Origin: an uncultured Mesonia sp.
Lineage (GTDB): Bacteria; Bacteroidota; Bacteroidia; Flavobacteriales; Flavobacteriaceae
DNA: 64,000 bases
Assembly (NCBI GenBank): GCA_947494545.1
Contig: CANLVH010000006.1
Span: forward strand, 1 to 64,000
Direction of reading: 5' to 3'
This document shows positions 43,213-53,503 of the stretch, piece by piece (the first letter of the stretch is position 1; every line of letters starts with the position of its first letter). The notes beneath the pieces are model-generated. The model saw only the letters and a list, made by a program, of their open reading frames with translations. It made no database searches and was not told the DNA's origin. Position numbers and translations under genes: made by a program.

Positions 43213-45675
43213 ATGTGGTTTCGGTGTAGTTTTATTTTTGTTTTTATACTTAATGCCGCTTTTTCTTCTGCTCAAATAAAAGGAAAAGTAACCAACAGCA
43301 ATGGCGAGCCTCTGCCGTATGTAAATATTTATATTAAAGAAAATTATAAGGGCACTACCAGCAACCAGAATGGTTTTTATGAATTAGAGCTAGAAGAGAA
43401 CGGAGAAAAAATACTGGTTTTTCAATATTTGGGCTACCAAACCAAAGAAAAGAAAGTACATTTTCAAGACACGCCTAAAACGTTAAATGTAGAACTAAAA
43501 GAAGCTTCTACCAGTTTAGAAGAAGTAGCTATTTCTTCGGAAGAAAACCCGGCAAATAGAGTAATTAAAAACGCCATTGCCAACCGTAAAAAAAACTTAG
43601 CAAAAATAGATGCGTACAAAGCCAATTTCTATTCGCGCGGATTATGGAAAATTGAGAATGCCCCGGAAAAGATTTTAGGTCAAGAAGTGGGCGATTTGGG
43701 CGGCAGTTTAGATTCTACCAGAAGCGGTATTGTTTATCTTTCAGAAACTACTTCTAAAATTAAATACAAGGCTCCAAATAATTTTCACGAAACCATTATT
43801 GCTTCTAAAGTTAGCGGCAACGATAATGGTTTTAGCCTTAACAGCGCAAAAGACGCCAATTTTTCTTTTTATAAGAACGTTATTCCGGTAAACGCAGATT
43901 TGCTTTCGCCCATTGCAGATTATGCCTTTAATTATTACACCTATAAATTAGAAGGCGTTTTTTATGATGATAACAAGCACCTCATCAATAAAATAAAAGT
44001 AATTCCTAAACGCCAAAACGATAAGGTTTTTTCAGGACATATTTATATTGTAGAAGACTCTTGGGAGCTTTACGGATTAGAACTAAGCACCACCGGAAAA
44101 GCCACCCAAATTCCACCAATAAACACCTTGACTTTTCGGCAAAATTTTACTTATTCAAAAAAGCATAATTTTTGGGTAAAGCTCTCTCAAACCGTAGATT
44201 TTACCTGGGAAATTTTTGGTATTAGCGGTAGCGGAAGGTTTCTAGCCGTTTACAGCGATTATGATTTCAACCCGAATTTTTCTTCCAATAGTTTCAGTAA
44301 AGAAATTTTAAACTTTACGGAAAATGCCAACAAAAAAGACTCTTTGTTTTGGACAAACCAACGTCCAATTCCGCTCACGGCCGAAGAAAGCAACGATTAT
44401 ATCCGCAAAGACAGCATACAAGAAATTCGCAATTCTAAAACCTATAAAGACTCTGTAGACGGGGAGAAAAACAAGTTTAAATTTACAGATATTCTTTTTG
44501 GTTATTCCTACCAAAATTCGTTTAAAAAGCATGCTTTTAGCGTGGAAGCTCCGATTAATTCTATACGTTTTAACACTGTGCAAGGTTGGAATGCCGACAT
44601 AAAAGCCAGTTTTATAAATTGGAAAGAAAACCGCCGTAAATTCTGGGAAATTGGTGGCAGCCTAAATTACGGTTTAGCCGAAGAACGCTTACGCGGAACT
44701 ATTGGTTTCCGTAAAAAATTCAATAATTTCAGTAAAGCAAAACTTAGTCTGCGCGGCGGCGTAGAAACGCGCCAAATAAACAATACAGAGCCAATTACAG
44801 CTTTTGTAAGTACAGCAGCCTCGTTATTATTTGATAAAAATTATTATAAAATTTACGAACGTACTTTTGCACAAGCCGCTTACGACGAAGAAATTTTTAA
44901 TGGTTTCCGTTTACACGGAAAAATAACTTACCAAGAAAGAAAACCGTTATTTAACGACCCCGATATTATAAAGGATGAGCCGGAATATACAGCTAACAAT
45001 CCGTTAACACCAAATGATGAAACACAAGCTTCTTTTGAAAAGCACGATTTGGTGGAATTTAATTTGAGGGCAGAGATAAATTTTGGGCAAGAATATTATA
45101 CCTATCCAGATGGTAAATACAATGCACCATCTAACAAATACCCAAAACTTTCGTTTCAGTACAAAAAAGCTTTTGCAGCGAGTATAGAAAATTATAATTA
45201 TGATTTTTTTAGCGCTTCATTACAGCAAGAAATAAGTTTAGAAAATAAAGGAAATTTGCGCTATTACCTCAATGCCGGCACTTTTGCAAACGCCAAAAAA
45301 AATGCTTTTTTAGATTATAAACATTTTGAAGGCAACCAAACCCACTTAAAATTATCTGCTGCAGTAAATCAGTTTAATTTGATGCCGTATTATAAATACA
45401 GTACAAATAAAACCTATGCACAATTGCACGCAGAGCATAATTTTAATGGTTATATTTTAAACAAAATTCCGCTAGTAAATAAACTGAATTTCAATTTATT
45501 CTTGGCCAATCATTCTTTATGGCTTCAAGACGAAAAACCATATTCTGAATATTCGGTTGGTTTGAGCAATATTGGAATTGGTAAATTCAGGATTCTACGT
45601 TTTGAGTATGTTTTATCGTACCAAGACGGTTGGCAAGACAACGGCTTTATGTTGGGCGCTTCTTTAAGCTTTTAA
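43213..45675 (+). CDS. Outer-membrane DUF5686 protein with carboxypeptidase-like plug domain
   Basis: An 820-residue outer-membrane protein. The signal peptide (about 1-21, AAFSSAQ) is followed by a CarboxypepD_reg-like domain (residues 22-100; VTNSNGEPLPYVNIYIKE, FQYLGYQTKEK) and a long DUF5686-type region with a C-terminal barrel ending in a strand of alternating residues (FMLGASLSF). Members are widespread in Bacteroidota; the function is unknown. The last four bases overlap the convergent pcm gene. It has a one-mismatch palindrome copy at 44689-44698. Confidence 0.88.
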   Translation: MWFRCSFIFVFILNAAFSSAQIKGKVTNSNGEPLPYVNIYIKENYKGTTSNQNGFYELELEENGEKILVFQYLGYQTKEKKVHFQDTPKTLNVELKEASTSLEEVAISSEENPANRVIKNAIANRKKNLAKIDAYKANFYSRGLWKIENAPEKILGQEVGDLGGSLDSTRSGIVYLSETTSKIKYKAPNNFHETIIASKVSGNDNGFSLNSAKDANFSFYKNVIPVNADLLSPIADYAFNYYTYKLEGVFYDDNKHLINKIKVIPKRQNDKVFSGHIYIVEDSWELYGLELSTTGKATQIPPINTLTFRQNFTYSKKHNFWVKLSQTVDFTWEIFGISGSGRFLAVYSDYDFNPNFSSNSFSKEILNFTENANKKDSLFWTNQRPIPLTAEESNDYIRKDSIQEIRNSKTYKDSVDGEKNKFKFTDILFGYSYQNSFKKHAFSVEAPINSIRFNTVQGWNADIKASFINWKENRRKFWEIGGSLNYGLAEERLRGTIGFRKKFNNFSKAKLSLRGGVETRQINNTEPITAFVSTAASLLFDKNYYKIYERTFAQAAYDEEIFNGFRLHGKITYQERKPLFNDPDIIKDEPEYTANNPLTPNDETQASFEKHDLVEFNLRAEINFGQEYYTYPDGKYNAPSNKYPKLSFQYKKAFAASIENYNYDFFSASLQQEISLENKGNLRYYLNAGTFANAKKNAFLDYKHFEGNQTHLKLSAAVNQFNLMPYYKYSTNKTYAQLHAEHNFNGYILNKIPLVNKLNFNLFLANHSLWLQDEKPYSEYSVGLSNIGIGKFRILRFEYVLSYQDGWQDNGFMLGASLSF

Positions 45676-46319
45676 TTTTTATCTTTTAACATCGGCACAA
45701 ACCTAAAAGCGCCAAATTCTTTCTTTTCGAATTCTTTCTCAGATTTACGAATAAACAACGTCATAGTTTGATTGTCTTTTCCTACGGGAATAACCATTCT
45801 GCCGCCCACTTTTAACTGCGCCATCAAAGCTTTTGGCACGTACGGCGCGCCGGCGGTAACCACAATTTTATCAAATGGCGCGTAAGCCGGCATGCCTTTA
45901 TAACCATCTCCAAAAGTGGCATGTTTAATTCGGTAACCCAAATCGTCTAAAAAACGTTTTGTTTTTTTATACAATTCTTGTTGCCGCTCTATAGTGTAAA
46001 CTTTTGCTCCCAACTCGCATAAAACAGCGGCTTGGTAGCCGCTTCCGGTACCAACTTCCAGCACTTTTTCTCCTTTTTTTACTTGTAATAATTCGGTTTG
46101 GAAAGCCACGGTAAAAGGTTGTGAAATAGTTTGGTCTGCCGCAATAGGAAAAGCTTTGTCTTGGTAGGCGTGATCTTCAAAACTACTATCCATAAACAAA
46201 TGTCTGGGTATGGCGCCAATAGCCTTTAAAACCGCTTCGTCTTGTATACCTTTTTCTTTTATGGTTTCTACCAATTGTTGGCGTTTGCCTTGCTGTCTAA
46301 ATGTGTCTTTCACAACCAA
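45672..46319 (-). CDS. pcm: Protein-L-isoaspartate O-methyltransferase
   Basis: A 215-residue repair enzyme that methylates isoaspartyl residues with S-adenosylmethionine. The motif I glycine loop is VLEVGTGSGYQAAVL, preceded by the conserved QTISQPF substrate-loop text and followed by post-I motif VYTIER. Motif II (FDKIVVTAGAP) is present. Length fits. It overlaps the end of the DUF5686 gene tail to tail by four bases. Confidence 0.97.
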   Translation of the reverse strand: MVVKDTFRQQGKRQQLVETIKEKGIQDEAVLKAIGAIPRHLFMDSSFEDHAYQDKAFPIAADQTISQPFTVAFQTELLQVKKGEKVLEVGTGSGYQAAVLCELGAKVYTIERQQELYKKTKRFLDDLGYRIKHATFGDGYKGMPAYAPFDKIVVTAGAPYVPKALMAQLKVGGRMVIPVGKDNQTMTLFIRKSEKEFEKKEFGAFRFVPMLKDKN

Positions 46320-46521
46320 TATCTTTTAAGAATTCAAAAATACACAAAGCTTTTCATCCTTCCTAAAGCTAAACAAAAACAATCTGTTTATAGAAAAAAA
46401 TGGACTTTAAACGGATCTATAGAATTTTGACTGCCAGTTATTTGTACTTGAATCTTGGCGCATATTTTAATATATTTTTCTACCTTAGCATCCTTTAAGC
46501 GCAGTAATCTAATTTTTATCG

Positions 46522-48552
46522 ATGCTAAAAAACAAAACTCTCTTAACTTTCAGTTTGTTTCTCTTGTCTTTTGGTTGGAGCGCGGCCCAGACTAGCTTAG
46601 AAAAAGATATTGCTTTCTTTAAAGAAAAACTGCACCAAGCTAACACAGCAGAAGAACGTTTTGCGTTATTAGATACGCTTGCCATTCTTACAGAAAACAA
46701 CAATTTTGACGCTTCTTATGAGGATATTGCAACCACTTGCGTGGAATTAGGTCTAGAATTAAAAAAATATACCCGCACGGCCTATCAAACTGTTTCGGTA
46801 TTATATTATTACAACAACATAGCCGGTAATGCTCAGAAAGGAATTCCGTATGCAAATGCTATTTTAAAATTTCGCGATTCTATTAACTGGCCCTACCAAG
46901 AAGCTATGCTTTACTTATACCGGGGTGACGCCTATTTTTTTACCAACCAAAACAATAAAGCTATAGCAGATTATGACCAAGCAGAAATATATTTTGAAAA
47001 GCTAGATAAAAAAAGAATGGCAGCTTTAACACGCCAATACAGAGCAGCCGCTTATAGCAATAAAGGTCAAATGGTAAAAGCTGTTAGAGATTTGCAACAA
47101 TCTATACAGTTTTTAAAAACCAGTAAAGACACGTTTAATTATATAGCGGCAAAGCACGAACTTTCCTTAATTTTTAGCAAATATGATTTTTACGATAAAG
47201 CAGAAGAACAACGGCAAAAAATATTAAAGTTAAATTACAGTAATAACGCGCAATTAGCTTCTATTTTTTTAAACAAGTCTATAGATTTATACCAACAAAA
47301 TAACTTTACAGGTTTTGAAGAAAATCTGGAAAAAGCTTTACAATATGCTACCAAATCTAATCGTGTAGAGTTTACCGTCCCAATTATTTACTTGGTTTTT
47401 GCAGCAAAATATTATGAAAACCAACATTTTGAAAAAGCAGAAAAATACTTAAATCTTTTTTACAAAAATTATGACCCCAATAACAAATTTACCAGTAAAC
47501 ATTTACAAGAAGCTTTAATAAATAAAGCCATTGCAGAGAAACGTTATAGCGCTGCAATTAATTTGTTGCACCAAAGACTAGAAGAAGCAAAACAAGTAAG
47601 CGATTATGAAGCCATTGTAGATGCGCAAGAAAAATTAGGACAATTATACAAAGATATAAACCAGCCTACTGCGGCATTTACGCATTTTGAGCGTTATTCT
47701 GTTTTAAAAGACTCTATAGAAAGCGACAAAAAATTAAAAAGCTTAGCTTACTTTCAAAGTATATTTGAGTCGCAAGAAAAAGATCAAATTATAAAGACTA
47801 AAAATGCGCAAATTCAAATTTTAGATTTAAAAAATCTTAACCAGCGAAAATTAAATTGGTTGATTGGCTTACTGGGTTTTTTAGGTATAATTTTGATTTA
47901 CTTCCTCTTTAAACGACAAAAAATCAAAAAAGAAAAAATGCTGCACGAGTTGTTTGCTCAAGAACTTTTACAAGAACGCGAAAAAGAACGCCTTGCTATT
48001 GCCGGCAATTTGCACGACAGCTTGGGACAAGAACTTATTTTAATAAAAAAACGCACAGAAAACTTAAACGATGATTTTCTAACCAAAGCAATTTCTGGCA
48101 GCATACATTCGCTTAGAGAGATTACCCGCAATATCTATCCGCCCAGTTTAAAACGTTTTGGCATAATAGACGCCATAGAAGATTTGGTAGGAAAAACAGA
48201 AGAATCTACTACGCTTACCATAGATTTACAAATGAATTTTAAAGCGGATTTAAACGAAAAACAAAGTCTTAATATTTACAGATTTTTACAAGAATGTTTA
48301 CACAATACTATAAAACACGCACAGGCAAGTGCAGTAAAAATCAAGATAAAACAGAAAAAGAAAAAAATAAAAATAACCTATAAAGACAACGGTAAAGGTT
48401 TTGACGTTACGGAAAAATTAAAAGGTTCTACAAGTTTTGGCTTGAAAACTTTACGCCACCGTGCAAAAATTTTAAAAGCAAAGTTTAAAATTAAAAGCAA
48501 CCAAAACGGAACAAAAATAGCGCTTAAATTCAGTAAAAATAATGAAGAATAA
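46522..48552 (+). CDS. TPR-containing sensor histidine kinase (HisKA_3 class)
   Basis: A 676-residue kinase with a signal peptide (about 1-22, WSAAQ), a periplasmic sensor region of tetratricopeptide-like helical repeats (about 40-400), a short coiled coil, one membrane helix (about 455-475, GLLGFLGIILIYFL), a dimerisation domain with the phosphorylated histidine H498 in GNLHDSLGQE, and a HATPase domain (ECLHNTIKHAQAS, DNGKGFDV, SFGLKTLRHRA). It overlaps the LuxR-type regulator by 11 bases. TPR kinases are common in Bacteroidota and probably sense proteins or cell-envelope state; the signal is unknown. Confidence 0.93.
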   Translation: MLKNKTLLTFSLFLLSFGWSAAQTSLEKDIAFFKEKLHQANTAEERFALLDTLAILTENNNFDASYEDIATTCVELGLELKKYTRTAYQTVSVLYYYNNIAGNAQKGIPYANAILKFRDSINWPYQEAMLYLYRGDAYFFTNQNNKAIADYDQAEIYFEKLDKKRMAALTRQYRAAAYSNKGQMVKAVRDLQQSIQFLKTSKDTFNYIAAKHELSLIFSKYDFYDKAEEQRQKILKLNYSNNAQLASIFLNKSIDLYQQNNFTGFEENLEKALQYATKSNRVEFTVPIIYLVFAAKYYENQHFEKAEKYLNLFYKNYDPNNKFTSKHLQEALINKAIAEKRYSAAINLLHQRLEEAKQVSDYEAIVDAQEKLGQLYKDINQPTAAFTHFERYSVLKDSIESDKKLKSLAYFQSIFESQEKDQIIKTKNAQIQILDLKNLNQRKLNWLIGLLGFLGIILIYFLFKRQKIKKEKMLHELFAQELLQEREKERLAIAGNLHDSLGQELILIKKRTENLNDDFLTKAISGSIHSLREITRNIYPPSLKRFGIIDAIEDLVGKTEESTTLTIDLQMNFKADLNEKQSLNIYRFLQECLHNTIKHAQASAVKIKIKQKKKKIKITYKDNGKGFDVTEKLKGSTSFGLKTLRHRAKILKAKFKIKSNQNGTKIALKFSKNNEE

Positions 48553-49192
48553 AAAGATTTTAATTGCAGACGACCACCCAATGCTATTAAGAGGTTTGTT
48601 AATGGAGTTTGAAGATTGTGGCTATACTTCTATTATAACCGCCAGCAACGGTTTAGAAGCTTTTCAAAAATTAATTAAGCATAAACCAGAGCTTTGTTTC
48701 TTAGATGTAGAAATGCCTTATTTAGATGGTTTTGAGGTAATAAAAAAAGCTAAATCTGAATTAAAAGATACCAAATATGCAATTTTAACCTACCACAAAG
48801 AAAAAAGCTTTTATATTAAAGCCAAACTATTAGAAATTAACGGTTATTTGCTAAAAGACGACCCTTTTACCGAAATAGAAAGTGCCATAAAAAGTATGCT
48901 GGAAAATAAATTTTTTCTTTCTAGCACCCTCAATAAAAGTTTTATAGAAGACGCTAAAAAACAGTACAATTATTTAAAATTCTTAAGCCAAAGCGAACAA
49001 AATATTTTACTACTCTTGGCACAAGAACTCAACTCAAAACAAATTGCAGAGAAACTTCAAATTTCTGTACGTACGGTACAGAAACACCGCTCTAACATAA
49101 TTGCCAAATTAGAATTAGATTTAGAGAGCGACAACCTTATGCTTTGGGCAAAACGACACCAATATATGTTACATCTATATTATGAAGTTTAA
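48542..49192 (+). CDS. NarL/LuxR-family response regulator
   Basis: A 216-residue regulator with a receiver domain (D10-D11 acidic pair, phosphoacceptor D55 in FLDVEMPY) and a LuxR helix-turn-helix (about 150-200; LQISVRTVQKHRSNII). Its start codon lies inside the kinase gene, so the two are translationally coupled. Same length as the regulator at 358, but the receiver text is quite different. Confidence 0.93.
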   Translation: MKNKKILIADDHPMLLRGLLMEFEDCGYTSIITASNGLEAFQKLIKHKPELCFLDVEMPYLDGFEVIKKAKSELKDTKYAILTYHKEKSFYIKAKLLEINGYLLKDDPFTEIESAIKSMLENKFFLSSTLNKSFIEDAKKQYNYLKFLSQSEQNILLLLAQELNSKQIAEKLQISVRTVQKHRSNIIAKLELDLESDNLMLWAKRHQYMLHLYYEV

Positions 49193-49369
49193 ACGGGTTC
49201 TAGCCTAAAAACATTCAGTAAAGGCATCTTATAAAGCTACTGTATATCAAATAATTGCATTACGCATCCTACGTAATTTTTACAGCATATTTGTATTTCA
49301 TTGAGTTAAAAAAGTACGTATCTTGCAAAAGAAATAGACTAACTATCTCCCAGATTTAAAGCAATTGTT

Positions 49370-49570
49370 ATGAAAAAAATTTTTAGTTTCCTTTTGATGC
49401 TAGCTTTGTTGGGATTATTGCTTTTTAATTATTTTCTACAAAGAGATTTACAACAAGCAGATTTGGCCGGGCAAAATTTATTTACATATCCCACCGTAAT
49501 TTTAGGCTTATTTATTGCCATTGGCGTCTTGGTTGGTATTTATGTTAGCATAAGAAACCTGCAAGAATAA
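49370..49570 (+). CDS. 66-residue two-helix membrane protein
   Basis: A small protein with two predicted helices (about 3-24, FSFLLMLALLGLLLFNYFL; and 43-61, VILGLFIAIGVLVGIYVSI) joined by a polar loop (QRDLQQADLAGQN). It lies 178 bases after the regulator gene and before an oxidoreductase, with no tight spacing. The ATG, the coherent hydrophobic pattern and the absence of overlap with other frames support it. I do not recognise a family. Confidence 0.65.
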   Translation: MKKIFSFLLMLALLGLLLFNYFLQRDLQQADLAGQNLFTYPTVILGLFIAIGVLVGIYVSIRNLQE

Positions 49571-49686
49571 ACACGCCTATTTATATTGCAATCATCTGTT
49601 AAGGTTTGCACTCAAACAGACTATTATGTGCAAATTTTTATAGCGTTTTTAAAAGAAATAGTATTTTTGTGGGAAACGAAGAAAAT

Positions 49687-50652
49687 ATGCTAAAAGTAGG
49701 AGTTTTAGGCGCAGGTCATTTAGGAAAAATTCATTTAAAATTATTAAAGCAATCTCCCAAGTACAACTTGATAGGTTTTTATGATCCAGATGATCGAAAT
49801 GCCAATGCGGTAAGCAAAGAATTTGGTTATAAACGCTTTACGGAATTAGATGAGCTAATAAACCAAGTAGACGTTATAGATATTGTTACTCCTACCCTAT
49901 CGCATTTTGAAACGGCCAAGAAAGCTATTACTGCCGGTAAACATCTTTTTATAGAAAAACCAATAACCAATACAGTAGAAGAAGCTTTAGAAATAACACA
50001 ATTAGCCAAAGAAAAAAACATTAAAGGACAAGTTGGGCACGTAGAACGTTTTAATCCGGCGTTTCAAGCGGTAACCAATAAAATAGACCAACCTATGTTT
50101 ATAGAAGCGCATAGATTGGCAGAATTTAATCCGCGTGGTACAGATGTTCCCGTAGTTTTAGACTTAATGATACACGATATAGATGCAGTTTTGAGCGTGG
50201 TAAAATCTAAGGTTAAGAAAGTAAATGCCAGTGGAGTTTCGGTAATTAGTGCAACTCCAGATATTGCAAACGCCCGTATAGAATTTGAAAATGGCTGCGT
50301 TGCCAATCTTACTGCCAGCAGAATTTCCTTAAAGCAAATGCGTAAAGCAAGATTTTTTCAAAGAGACGCTTATATTTCTGTAGATTTCTTAGAGAAAAAC
50401 TGCGAAGTAGTAAAAATGAAAGATGCACCGGAAAATCCCGGAGATTTTGATATGATTTTACAGAATGCAGAAGGTGTTAAAAAACAAATATATTTTGACA
50501 ATCCAGATGTAAATGCCAACAACGCTATTTTAGAAGAGTTAGAAACATTTGCAGATGCTATAAATCATAATACAACCCCAATAGTTACTTTTGAGCAAGC
50601 CACAGAGGCGCTTCGGGTGGCAAAATTGGTAATAAAAAGTTTTGATGAATAA
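49687..50652 (+). CDS. Gfo/Idh/MocA family oxidoreductase
   Basis: A 321-residue NAD(P)-dependent oxidoreductase. The start is set at 49687, where the Rossmann loop begins (VGVLGAGHLGKIHLK); the ATG at 49606 adds 27 residues without family support. The E-K-P signature (HLFIEKPITN) is present, as is the HVERFNPAF block of the substrate domain. The substrate is unknown. TATTTTTG at 49662-49669 is a likely -7 element. Confidence 0.93.
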   Translation: MLKVGVLGAGHLGKIHLKLLKQSPKYNLIGFYDPDDRNANAVSKEFGYKRFTELDELINQVDVIDIVTPTLSHFETAKKAITAGKHLFIEKPITNTVEEALEITQLAKEKNIKGQVGHVERFNPAFQAVTNKIDQPMFIEAHRLAEFNPRGTDVPVVLDLMIHDIDAVLSVVKSKVKKVNASGVSVISATPDIANARIEFENGCVANLTASRISLKQMRKARFFQRDAYISVDFLEKNCEVVKMKDAPENPGDFDMILQNAEGVKKQIYFDNPDVNANNAILEELETFADAINHNTTPIVTFEQATEALRVAKLVIKSFDE

Positions 50653-50676
50653 TTTATAAATTTTAAATTGATAAAT

Positions 50677-51564
50677 ATGAAAAATATTGCTGTAATTGGC
50701 GCCGGAACAATGGGAAATGGTATTGCACATACCTTTGCCCAATTTGGTTATCCGGTTAATTTAATAGACATTTCGCAAGAAAATATTGATAAAGGTATTG
50801 CTACCATTACCAAGAATTTGGATAGAATGGTAAAAAAAGAAAAGATTTCTGAAGATGATAAAAAAGAAACTTTAGATAACATTTCTACCTTTACCACTAT
50901 AGAAGAAGGCGTAAAAACGGTAGATTTGGTAGTAGAAGCCGCCACAGAAAACGAAGATTTAAAGCTTAAAATTTTTAAACAATTAGACGACGCGTGTGAC
51001 AAGAAAACTATTTTGGCTTCTAACACCAGCTCTATTTCTATAACCAAAATAGCTTCGGTAACCAAAAGACCCGAAAAAGTAATTGGTATGCATTTTATGA
51101 ATCCGGTACCAATTATGAAATTGGTAGAAATTATACGCGGTTATACCACATCAGACGAGGTTACCAATACGATAATGGAGCTTTCTAAAAAGCTTAAAAA
51201 AACGCCAACAGAGGTAAACGATTATCCCGGTTTTGTAGCCAATCGTATTTTAATGCCAATGATTAACGAAGCTATTGAAACACTTTATAACGGGGTTGCA
51301 GGAGTAGAAGAAATAGATACGGTAATGAAGTTAGGAATGGCACACCCAATGGGACCATTACAACTGGCAGATTTTATTGGTTTAGACGTTTGCCATTCTA
51401 TTTTGGAAGTAATGTATAACGGCTTTAAAAATCCTAAATATGCGCCTTGCCCATTATTGGTAAATATGGTGCAAGCAGGAAAATTAGGCGTAAAATCTGG
51501 CGAAGGTTTTTACGATTATAGCGAAAGTAGAAAAGCAGAAAAAGTATCTGCACAATTTCAATAA
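50677..51564 (+). CDS. 3-hydroxyacyl-CoA (3-hydroxybutyryl-CoA) dehydrogenase
   Basis: A 295-residue enzyme from the ATG at 50677 that oxidises 3-hydroxyacyl-CoA with NAD, or the reverse. The Rossmann loop is AVIGAGTMGNGIA, followed by the catalytic-histidine region GMHFMNPVPIMKLVEI and the C-terminal block DYPGFVANRILMPM. Length fits the short, single-domain type. A TTG nine bases upstream is an alternative start with no benefit. Confidence 0.95.
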   Translation: MKNIAVIGAGTMGNGIAHTFAQFGYPVNLIDISQENIDKGIATITKNLDRMVKKEKISEDDKKETLDNISTFTTIEEGVKTVDLVVEAATENEDLKLKIFKQLDDACDKKTILASNTSSISITKIASVTKRPEKVIGMHFMNPVPIMKLVEIIRGYTTSDEVTNTIMELSKKLKKTPTEVNDYPGFVANRILMPMINEAIETLYNGVAGVEEIDTVMKLGMAHPMGPLQLADFIGLDVCHSILEVMYNGFKNPKYAPCPLLVNMVQAGKLGVKSGEGFYDYSESRKAEKVSAQFQ

Positions 51565-51573
51565 TAGTTATTT

Positions 51574-52812
51574 ATGCCAAAAGTACTTCCCTTTCGAGCG
51601 GTAAGACCTACGCGAGATAAAGTAGGTCTTATATCTTCTAGGCCTTACCACCATTATACCCAAGCAGAAAGGGAAGCACGGTTGGATAACAATCCGTTTT
51701 CTTTTTTGCATATTGTTAATCCCGGTTATAAATACCATAAAGAAATTTCTGGGCCAGATCGTTATCTGTTGGTAAAAAACCGGTATCAAGAATTTAGAGA
51801 AGACAATATTTTTATCAAAGACAAAAAACCAAGCTATTATATTTATAGGTTAAAAGATAGTGACGATCACGTTTTCACGGGAATTATTGCCGCTACCAGT
51901 TTGCATAGCTATAAAAGCAACTTGATAAAACGCCATGAAGAAACCATAGCAGATAAAGAAAACGATTTTAAAAACTTTTTAAAAACGGTTGGATTTAATT
52001 CAGAACCTGTTTTGTTAACGCACCCGGACAATAGCGACCTGCAAAGCCTTATAGAACAGGCAACCCAAGTTAGACCGGAGTACGAATTTACTACCACTTT
52101 TAGAGATACGCATTACCTTTGGCCAATTGCAGAAGAAGAAAAGGTAAAGAAAATTAAACAAGAATTTGATAAAATGGACCATATGTATATTGCAGATGGC
52201 CATCATAGAAGTGCTTCTGCTTACCAATTTTGCGAAGAAATGCAAAAAAACAATCCGGAGCATACCGGGAAAGAGCCTTATAACTTTTTTATGAGTTATA
52301 TTATTCCCGAAAGCAACCTAAAAATTCTTGAATTTAATAGATTGGTAAAAGATTTAAATGGGCTTACCAAAGAAGAATTTCTAATTAAACTTGACAATTC
52401 TTTTCGTATTCAAAATAGAAAAAGTACCTATTATAAGCCGCGAGAACGCCATCATTTTAGTATGTATTTAGACGGCGACTTCTATTCTTTACATTTACGA
52501 AAACTTCATTTTAAAGCAGAAAACGCGCTTTCGCATTTAGATGCACAAGTCTTGCATAATACAGTTTTAGAACCTATATTAGGAATTAAAGACGTTAGAA
52601 AAAACAACAGATTAGATTATGCCCACGGCAAAAAAGGCATGGCGTATGTAAAAGGTCTGGTAGATAGTGGCACTTTTAAAGTTGGTTTTGGTATGGTGCC
52701 GGCAAGCGTTTCTGAAATGAAAGAAATTGCCAACGAAGGTCTTACCATGCCGCCAAAATCTACTTATATCGAGCCAAAATTGCGAAGTGGCATAACCATT
52801 TACGAATATTAA
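51574..52812 (+). CDS. DUF1015 family protein
   Basis: A 412-residue soluble protein with the conserved blocks LPFRAVRPTRDKVGLI, NPFSFLHIVNPG and ADGHHRSASAY that mark DUF1015 (SpoVG/HrcA-unrelated, function unknown). In many genomes it sits in serine-biosynthesis clusters; here serA and serC are absent. It lies 9 bases after the dehydrogenase stop and 13 bases before yggS, in what looks like one transcript. Confidence 0.92.
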   Translation: MPKVLPFRAVRPTRDKVGLISSRPYHHYTQAEREARLDNNPFSFLHIVNPGYKYHKEISGPDRYLLVKNRYQEFREDNIFIKDKKPSYYIYRLKDSDDHVFTGIIAATSLHSYKSNLIKRHEETIADKENDFKNFLKTVGFNSEPVLLTHPDNSDLQSLIEQATQVRPEYEFTTTFRDTHYLWPIAEEEKVKKIKQEFDKMDHMYIADGHHRSASAYQFCEEMQKNNPEHTGKEPYNFFMSYIIPESNLKILEFNRLVKDLNGLTKEEFLIKLDNSFRIQNRKSTYYKPRERHHFSMYLDGDFYSLHLRKLHFKAENALSHLDAQVLHNTVLEPILGIKDVRKNNRLDYAHGKKGMAYVKGLVDSGTFKVGFGMVPASVSEMKEIANEGLTMPPKSTYIEPKLRSGITIYEY

Positions 52813-52825
52813 AGTATTTAAAAAT

Positions 52826-53488
52826 ATGACTAGTATTGCTAATTCTATAAAGCAATTAAAAGAATCTCTTCCGCAGGAAGTGCAACTCGTAGCTATCTCT
52901 AAAACTAAGCCCACCGCAGATATACAAGAAGCTTACGAGGCGGGGCAACGCATTTTTGGAGAAAACAAAATTCAGGAAATGACTGAAAAATGGGAGAAAC
53001 TTCCCAAAGATATAGAGTGGCATATGGTGGGCCACGTGCAGTCTAACAAAGTAAAGTATATGGCGCGTTTTGTAAGTTTGGTACACGCCGTACATAAATT
53101 AAAGTTACTGAAAGAAATTAATAAACGTGCAAAAAACGAGCAGCGCGTCATAAAATGCCTATTGCAAATTAAAATTGCCAAAGAAGACTCTAAATACGGC
53201 ATGACCGCAGAACAAGCTTTAGAAATCCTAGAGTCTGATGCTTATAAAAAAATGGAAAATGTTCAGATTGTTGGTTTAATGGGAATGGCTACTTTTACCG
53301 AAAACAAAGAGCAAATAAACGAAGAGTTTGCTTTTTTGAAAACAACTTTCGATAAATTTTCCGAAACTTACCCAGAATTAAAAATATTATCTATGGGTAT
53401 GAGTGGCGATTATTCTATAGCTGTAAAAAACGGCAGCAATATGGTACGCATAGGTAGTGCTATTTTTGGCGAAAGAAATTATAATTAA
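52826..53488 (+). CDS. YggS/PLPBP pyridoxal-phosphate homeostasis protein
   Basis: A 220-residue PLP-binding protein of the YggS family. The PLP lysine is in VQLVAISKTKP, near residue 26, and the phosphate-binding glycine/serine segment is LSMGMSGDYSIAV. Members keep PLP and amino-acid pools in balance and show no enzyme activity. It is followed by the strong ribosome-binding site of the exonuclease gene. Confidence 0.94.
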   Translation: MTSIANSIKQLKESLPQEVQLVAISKTKPTADIQEAYEAGQRIFGENKIQEMTEKWEKLPKDIEWHMVGHVQSNKVKYMARFVSLVHAVHKLKLLKEINKRAKNEQRVIKCLLQIKIAKEDSKYGMTAEQALEILESDAYKKMENVQIVGLMGMATFTENKEQINEEFAFLKTTFDKFSETYPELKILSMGMSGDYSIAVKNGSNMVRIGSAIFGERNYN

Positions 53489-53490
53489 AT

Positions 53491-53496
53491 AGGAGG
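53491..53496 (+). promoter_or_regulatory. Strong Shine-Dalgarno site that fixes a TTG start
   Basis: AGGAGG stands 7 bases before the TTG at 53504. Canonical Shine-Dalgarno sites are rare in Bacteroidota, whose genes in this window mostly lack them. The nearby ATG at 53508 is out of frame and stops after two codons, so this site supports the TTG. Confidence 0.8.
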
Positions 53497-53503
53497 ATAT
53501 TTT

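Noticed and set aside
49606..49686. Longer N-terminus for the Gfo/Idh/MocA oxidoreductase
   Set aside because: The Rossmann motif begins right at the ATG at 49687, and the extension crosses the likely -7 promoter element.
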